DNA from: Opitutia bacterium
Lineage (GTDB): Bacteria; Verrucomicrobiota; Verrucomicrobiia; Opitutales; Opitutaceae
Direction: 5' to 3'
Assembly: GCA_016187945.1 (NCBI GenBank)
Contig: JACPIT010000001.1
Location: forward strand, 372,001 to 436,000
DNA: 64,000 bases
The notes beneath the pieces were generated by a model that had not been told where the DNA came from, did no database searches, and saw nothing but the letters and a program-made list of their open reading frames with translations. Positions 59,592-64,000 of the stretch are shown here, in pieces. The number at the start of each line of letters is the position of its first letter. The stretch's first letter is position 1. Position numbers and translations under genes: made by a program.

Positions 59592-59607
59592 TCATTCGAT
59601 CCTATGA
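59592..59607. promoter_or_regulatory. TCAT-N8-ATGA motif upstream of the response regulator gene, copy 2
   Basis: TCATTCGATCCTATGA, nearly identical to 57023-57038 including its flanks, lies 38 bp before the TTG at 59646. The ATG at 59604 is part of the motif and is therefore not the likely start. Confidence 0.6.
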
Positions 59608-59645
59608 TTTTCGCCCACGGGGAATTCTGCTACGCTTCCGCCATC

Positions 59646-60311
59646 TTGAACATTTCAGTTTCAATCATCGAGGACGACGCGGGGGTCCGCGGCGTCGTGG
59701 CCGGATGGATCAAGGAGACGGCGGGATTCCGGCTGGCGGGCGAATTCACCAACGTCGACGCCGCGCTCGCGCAGTTGCCGAAGTCCAAGCCGGACGTCGC
59801 ACTGATGGACATCAATCTATCGGGACAGAGCGGCATCGCCTGTATCCGGCAACTCAAGCAGGTGATGCCTGCGACGCAGTTTGTCGTGTTCACGGTCTAC
59901 GAAGACAGCGATCACATCTTCGATGCTCTGACCGCGGGAGCTTCCGGCTATCTGATGAAGCAAACGCCGCGCGAGGAACTGATGGCGTCGATCCGCCAAG
60001 TGCATGCCGGCGGCTCGCCGATGAGCAGCTACATCGCCCGCAAGGTCGTGCAGTGGTTCCAGAAAAAACCTGCGACCGCCAGCGACGTCCATCGCGAGGT
60101 GTTGTCGCCGCGCGAGCACGAAATCCTGCGTCTGCTCGCGCGCGGCAAGGCCTACAAGGAAATGGCCGACAGCCTCGGCCTGAGCATGGGGACGATCAAC
60201 ACGCACGTCCGGCGCATTTACCAGAAACTGCACGTCAGCTCCCGCAGCGAAGCAGTGTCCTTGTTCTCCCCTTTCCCGTCGGAGCCGAAAGCACCCGCAA
60301 AGGTGTTCTGA
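59646..60311 (+). CDS. NarL-type response regulator of the glycan locus
   Basis: A 221-residue regulator with a probable TTG start (LNISVSIIEDDAGV). The receiver has the phospho-acceptor at about D55 in VALMDINLSG and Lys in YLMKQT. The C-terminal LuxR helix-turn-helix is LSPREHEILRLLARGKAYKE then LGLSMGTINTHVRRIYQKL. It is the natural partner of the HisKA_3 kinase at 53922, with GH31 and GH3 genes on both sides. The conserved motif upstream of itself and of GH31 is the most likely binding site. Confidence 0.92.
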   Translation: MNISVSIIEDDAGVRGVVAGWIKETAGFRLAGEFTNVDAALAQLPKSKPDVALMDINLSGQSGIACIRQLKQVMPATQFVVFTVYEDSDHIFDALTAGASGYLMKQTPREELMASIRQVHAGGSPMSSYIARKVVQWFQKKPATASDVHREVLSPREHEILRLLARGKAYKEMADSLGLSMGTINTHVRRIYQKLHVSSRSEAVSLFSPFPSEPKAPAKVF

Positions 60312-60344
60312 CCCGGTTGCGCTCTGGCTGCCCCTCGTCTCGTT

Positions 60345-60360
60345 CCCGACGACCGTCGGG
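60345..60360. promoter_or_regulatory. Inverted repeat upstream of the GH3 gene
   Basis: CCCGACGACCGTCGGG is a 16-bp near-palindrome 37 bp before the GH3 ATG. A TTTT run follows 7 bp later, so it could be a weak terminator of the regulator gene or an operator of the next. Confidence 0.4.
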
Positions 60361-60397
60361 GCGCTCGGTTTTCCGCGTCCATTTAACTCTTCACTCC

Positions 60398-62719
60398 ATG
60401 AAATCCCCGTCCTTCGCCCTCCTGTTCCTCTGTCTGGCCACAGCCCCGATCTCCGTGGTCAAGGCCGACAGCCCCGCCCCTTCGCCCGCCGGCACCCAGA
60501 GTTCCGACGCGGCGCCCGCTACCGCCGACGCTGAGATCACGCGGCGCGCCGACGCGCTGCTCGCGCGGATGACCCTCGAGGAAAAGATCGGCCAGCTCAC
60601 GCAGATCGGCCCCAGCCCCCGATCTCCCGAGGTCAAGTCCGAGGATCTCGTGCGGCAAGGCGGCGCCGGCTCGATGCTCTGGACGCTCGACACCGGCCTC
60701 ATGCGCCGCCTGCAGGAAATCGCGGTGAAGGAAAGCCGTCTGGGCATCCCGATGCTGTTCGGCTTCGACGTGATCCACGGTTACAAGAACGTCTTCCCCG
60801 TGCCGATCGCCATGGCCTCGAGTTGGGATCCCGCGCTCGTCGAGCGCAGCCAGGCCATCGCGGCGAAGGAGGCCGCCGCATCGGGGATCAATTGGACGTT
60901 CGGGCCGATGCTCGACATCGCACGCGACGCGCGTTGGGGCCGCATGGTCGAGGGCGCAGGCGAGGATCCTTATCTCGGCGAAGTCATGGCACGAGCGCAG
61001 GTGCGCGGCTTTCAGGGTCCGCAACTCGGCACGCCCGGCCGCGTCCTCGCCAGCGCGAAACATTTCGTCGGCTACGGCGCGTCGGAGGGCGGACGCGACT
61101 ACGATTCCTGCTACGTTCCCGGGATTCTCCTGCACAACCTCTACCTGCGCCCCTTCCGCGCGGCCATCGACGCCGGCGTCGGCAACGTCATGTCCGCCTA
61201 TATGTGCCTGAACGACGTTCCCGCCGGTGGAAATGCCTGGCTCCTGCGCGATGTGTTGCGCGGCGAACTCGGTTTCCGCGGTTTTGTGGTGAGCGATTCC
61301 TACACAACTCCAGCCCTCGTGGCCCACGGCCTTGCCCGCGACGAAGCGGACGCCGCCGCCAAGGCGCTGAACGCCGGCGTGAACGTCGATATGGGCAGCG
61401 AGACCTACCTCCGCAACGCAGCCAATCTCGTGCGCTCCGGGCGCGTTCCCGTTGCGGTGCTCGACTCGCTGGTGCACGAAGTCCTCGAAACCAAGCTGCG
61501 TCTGGGCCTTTTCGAACGCCCGTATATCGATCCGATGGACAAAGACCGCGTGCTCGGCGATCCCGCCCACCGGGCGGCGACACGCGTCGCGGCCCAGCGC
61601 AGCATGGTGCTGCTCCGCAACGAGGGCGGAATTCTTCCTCTGAAAAAATCCCTGAAATCTCTCGCCGTGATCGGTCCACTCGCGGATTCCGCCGAGGACG
61701 TCAAAGGCCCGTGGACGGCAGAATGGAGCCAGGGCGTCTCGGTGCTCGAAGGTCTGCGCGCCAAGCTTCCCCACACGAAAATCACCGCGGTAACCGGCGG
61801 CGACACGCAGCGCAAATACCCGCTCGCGTGGGACGCGCGAGCGGGCAAGCCGGCGCCGACGCTCATGACGGAAACGCAGATGCGCGCCGAGGAGGCCCAG
61901 GCGGTCAAAGCGGCCAGGAAGGCCGACGCCGTGGTGCTGGTGCTCGGAGAACGCGCGAGCATGAGCGGCGAAGACGCGTCGAGTTCGGAACTCGCGCTCG
62001 GCGGAAATCAGCAGCGTTTGCTCGAAGCCGTAGTCGCCACGGGGAAACCGGTGGTGTTGGTCCTCATGAACGGACGACCGCTGAACATCACGTGGGCGGC
62101 GAGTCACGTTTCCGCGATTCTCGAGGCCTGGTATCCCGGCGTCGAAGGCGGCAACGCCATCGCCGACATCCTTCTCGGTGACGTCAATCCGGGCGGGAAG
62201 CTGCCCGTGACCTGGCCGCGCTCCGCGGGCCAATGCCCGATCTACTACAACCACAACCTGACCCAGTCGCGCGACGACGATCCCACCTTCACCTCCCGCT
62301 ACGCGACGGATTCAGACTCGTCGCCACTCTACCCCTTTGGCCACGGCCTCAGCTACACGCGCTTCACGTTCTCCAACCTTACCGTCGCTCCTGTCCCCGA
62401 CCAGGCTTCGGGTTCGTTGGAGATTTCGGTGGACGTGAGCAGCGTCGGCCCGGTGGCCGGCGACGAGGTGATCCAGATCTACACTCACCAACGCGCCGGA
62501 TCGGTCGTGCGTCCCGCCCGCGAACTCAAAGCCTTCCGCCGGGAGACTTTCGCGGCCGGCGAGACCCGCACACTGCGTTTTGCGATCCCGCTCGCCGAGC
62601 TGCGCTATTGGAATCCGCAGACTCGCACCTGGATTCTCGAACCGGGCACCTTCGACCTCTGGGTCGGCGGCGACTCCAAGGCCACCCTGCACGCGGAATT
62701 CACCGTCACCGGCTCGTAG
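60398..62719 (+). CDS. bglX: Glycoside hydrolase family 3 beta-glucosidase (BglX-like)
   Basis: A 773-residue exported enzyme. The signal peptide (MKSPSFALLFLCLATAPISV) precedes the GH3 N-terminal domain (MTLEEKIGQLTQIG, FGFDVIHGYKNVFPVP, SAKHFVGYGASEGGRDYD) with the nucleophile D300 in GFVVSDSYTTP. The GH3 C-terminal domain follows (GERASMSGEDASSSELALGG, with likely acid/base Glu), then a fibronectin-III-like end (DEVIQIYTHQRAGSVVRPAR). BglX cleaves beta-linked glucosides in the periplasm. It is the last gene of the glycan locus and ends 7 bp before the convergent priA. Confidence 0.94.
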   Translation: MKSPSFALLFLCLATAPISVVKADSPAPSPAGTQSSDAAPATADAEITRRADALLARMTLEEKIGQLTQIGPSPRSPEVKSEDLVRQGGAGSMLWTLDTGLMRRLQEIAVKESRLGIPMLFGFDVIHGYKNVFPVPIAMASSWDPALVERSQAIAAKEAAASGINWTFGPMLDIARDARWGRMVEGAGEDPYLGEVMARAQVRGFQGPQLGTPGRVLASAKHFVGYGASEGGRDYDSCYVPGILLHNLYLRPFRAAIDAGVGNVMSAYMCLNDVPAGGNAWLLRDVLRGELGFRGFVVSDSYTTPALVAHGLARDEADAAAKALNAGVNVDMGSETYLRNAANLVRSGRVPVAVLDSLVHEVLETKLRLGLFERPYIDPMDKDRVLGDPAHRAATRVAAQRSMVLLRNEGGILPLKKSLKSLAVIGPLADSAEDVKGPWTAEWSQGVSVLEGLRAKLPHTKITAVTGGDTQRKYPLAWDARAGKPAPTLMTETQMRAEEAQAVKAARKADAVVLVLGERASMSGEDASSSELALGGNQQRLLEAVVATGKPVVLVLMNGRPLNITWAASHVSAILEAWYPGVEGGNAIADILLGDVNPGGKLPVTWPRSAGQCPIYYNHNLTQSRDDDPTFTSRYATDSDSSPLYPFGHGLSYTRFTFSNLTVAPVPDQASGSLEISVDVSSVGPVAGDEVIQIYTHQRAGSVVRPARELKAFRRETFAAGETRTLRFAIPLAELRYWNPQTRTWILEPGTFDLWVGGDSKATLHAEFTVTGS

Positions 62720-62726
62720 CCGTCCG

Positions 62727-64000
62727 TCACACCAGGCTCATCGGATCGACGTCGAGCACCTGTGTCACGTCCGCAGGCCACTCGATCGTCTGCTGGAGCT
62801 TCACCAGCTCCGCCACGACCTTCGCCGTCCGATAGGTGAAATACCAAATCTGGAAGCGATACTCGTCCTTCACCTTCTCGATCGGTGCCGCGCTCGGTCC
62901 GCGAATCTCGACCTCGCTGCCGAGCGTCGTCTCGACTTTCTTCGCCCACTGTTGCGCGAAGAACATGATCTTCTCCGGATTCGGGCCGCGAAACAGGTGG
63001 TGGATCAGATGCCGATACGGCGGATACGCGAAGTTCTTCCGCATCGTCAGTTCCGCGTCCGCGAACCCGTCGAAATCCGATTTCTTCGCGAACTGGATCG
63101 CGTCCGACTGCGGCGTGAAGGTCTGCACGACCACCTCGCCCGCGCGGTCGCCGCGACCGGCCCGCCCCGCCACTTGCACGAGCAACTGAAACGTCCGCTC
63201 GTTCGCGCGAAAATCCGGCACGTGCATTGAGATGTCCGCGTCGATCAAGCCGACGAGCGTGACGTTCGGGAAATCGAGTCCCTTGCCAATCATCTGCGTG
63301 CCGATGAGAATATCGATCTTGCCGGCGCGGAAGTCGCCGAGGATTTCGCGGAAGCGGTGCTTCTTCGACATCGTGTCCGTGTCCATCCGCTCCAACCGCG
63401 CGCGCGGCAGCACGCGGCGCACGGCCTCCTCGACGCGCTGCGTGCCGAGGCCGCGCCAGCGAATTTCCGGCGACGCGCACGACGGACACACCGCCGGCGC
63501 GCCGCGCTCGTGACCGCAGAGGTGGCACTTCAGCGTCTCGTCGGCGCGGTGATACGTCATCGACACGCTGCAATGCGGACACTCCTCGACGTGGCCGCAC
63601 TTCCGGCACTGCATCGATGACGAGTAGCCGCGGCGATTGATGAAGAGAATCGTCTGCTCGCGCCGCGCGAAGCGCTGATGCATGTGGTCGACGAGCAGAC
63701 GCGAGAGCGTCACCAGACCGCGCGAACGCATCACCTCGATGCGCATGTCGACGATCTGGATGTCCGGCAGTTTCTTGTCGTCGACGCGCTTCGTCAGACG
63801 GTCCTGCACGTATTTGCCCGTGCGCACGTTCGCGATCGACTCGAGTGACGGCGTCGCGGACCCGAGCAGGCAGACTGCGTGCGCGAGCTTCGCGCGGTAA
63901 ACCGCCACGTCGCGTCCGTGGTAGCGCGGCGTCTCGTCCTGCTTGTAGGCTGGCTCGTGTTCCTCGTCGACGACGATCAATCGCAGATCGCGCACCGGCG
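62727..64000 (-). CDS. priA: Primosomal protein N' (PriA helicase), C-terminal part (5' end outside window)
   Basis: The frame is open to the window edge and gives more than 420 residues of the C-terminal half of PriA. The Walker B helicase motif is DEEHEPAYKQDETPRYHGRD; then come LLGSATPS (motif III), the zinc-binding cysteines (CRKCGHVEECPHCSVSMTYH and CHLCGHERGAPAVCPSCAS), GTQMIGKGLDFPNVTLVG (motif V) and QVAGRAGRGDRAG (motif VI). PriA restarts stalled replication forks. The N-terminal DNA-binding part and Walker A lie beyond base 64000. Confidence 0.96.
   Translation of the reverse strand, partial: PVRDLRLIVVDEEHEPAYKQDETPRYHGRDVAVYRAKLAHAVCLLGSATPSLESIANVRTGKYVQDRLTKRVDDKKLPDIQIVDMRIEVMRSRGLVTLSRLLVDHMHQRFARREQTILFINRRGYSSSMQCRKCGHVEECPHCSVSMTYHRADETLKCHLCGHERGAPAVCPSCASPEIRWRGLGTQRVEEAVRRVLPRARLERMDTDTMSKKHRFREILGDFRAGKIDILIGTQMIGKGLDFPNVTLVGLIDADISMHVPDFRANERTFQLLVQVAGRAGRGDRAGEVVVQTFTPQSDAIQFAKKSDFDGFADAELTMRKNFAYPPYRHLIHHLFRGPNPEKIMFFAQQWAKKVETTLGSEVEIRGPSAAPIEKVKDEYRFQIWYFTYRTAKVVAELVKLQQTIEWPADVTQVLDVDPMSLV

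Noticed and set aside
59604-59645. ATG at 59604 as start of the NarL regulator
   Set aside because: It is part of the conserved TCAT-N8-ATGA motif shared with the GH31 upstream region, and the added residues are not receiver-like.
1-64000. tRNA, rRNA, CRISPR array, complete insertion sequence or replication origin
   Set aside because: None of the characteristic sequences or structures was recognised on either strand; a tRNAscan or Rfam search would be the decisive test.

Overview
The window is very GC-rich, densely coded bacterial DNA of the kind seen in Verrucomicrobiota, most likely an Opitutaceae-type genome. That is an inference from ADOP-type permeases, DUF2934, GTAG-headed palindromic repeats and many strongly GC-biased third codon positions. 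No rRNA or tRNA gene, prophage, complete insertion sequence or CRISPR array was recognised.

Layout. (1) 1-13.4 kb: an efflux region. The tail of a MacB-type permease is followed by a sigma-54 two-component pair (response regulator 1009-2376, kinase 2626-3978), then a HlyD-type adaptor, an ATPase and two ADOP permeases (5869-13393). Consensus -24/-12 promoters precede the small gene at 592 and the adaptor at 5869, so the pair probably controls this operon. A less GC-rich three-gene toxin-antitoxin-SecB chaperone (TAC) module, 4318-5609, lies between the regulators and their likely target. (2) 13.4-33 kb: mostly single metabolic or stress genes, including a qorB/HxlR divergent pair, psuK-psuG, an M20 peptidase, a group III truncated globin, a DMT exporter, two tandem DUF4242 proteins, a CBS protein, an OPT transporter, a CHRD-autotransporter, PssA, a DJ-1/PfpI protein and a nitroreductase. 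(3) 33-53.7 kb: a stress and envelope region with a NarL regulator operon, a damaged Ku gene, a BON lipoprotein, DUF2934, an AlgB-like sigma-54 activator, an outer-membrane barrel, a DUF892 protein behind a perfect sigma-54 promoter, and a cysteine-rich copper protein. It also holds a debranching enzyme-GT4-phosphodiesterase/EEP operon, a YqjD-YqjE-YqjK-like trio, two VTT membrane proteins and a cardiolipin synthase. (4) 53.9-62.7 kb: a carbohydrate locus with a propeller-type sensor kinase, GH31, a NarL regulator and GH3; the GH31 and regulator genes share an upstream motif. (5) From 62.7 kb to the end: the 3' part of priA on the minus strand.

Intergenic DNA is rich in palindromes: GTAG-headed REP/BIME elements (several supply the stop codon of the preceding gene), two 27-bp near-palindromes, two large inverted-repeat families flanking the efflux regulators, and an 80-bp MITE-like element at the 3' end of the Ku gene.
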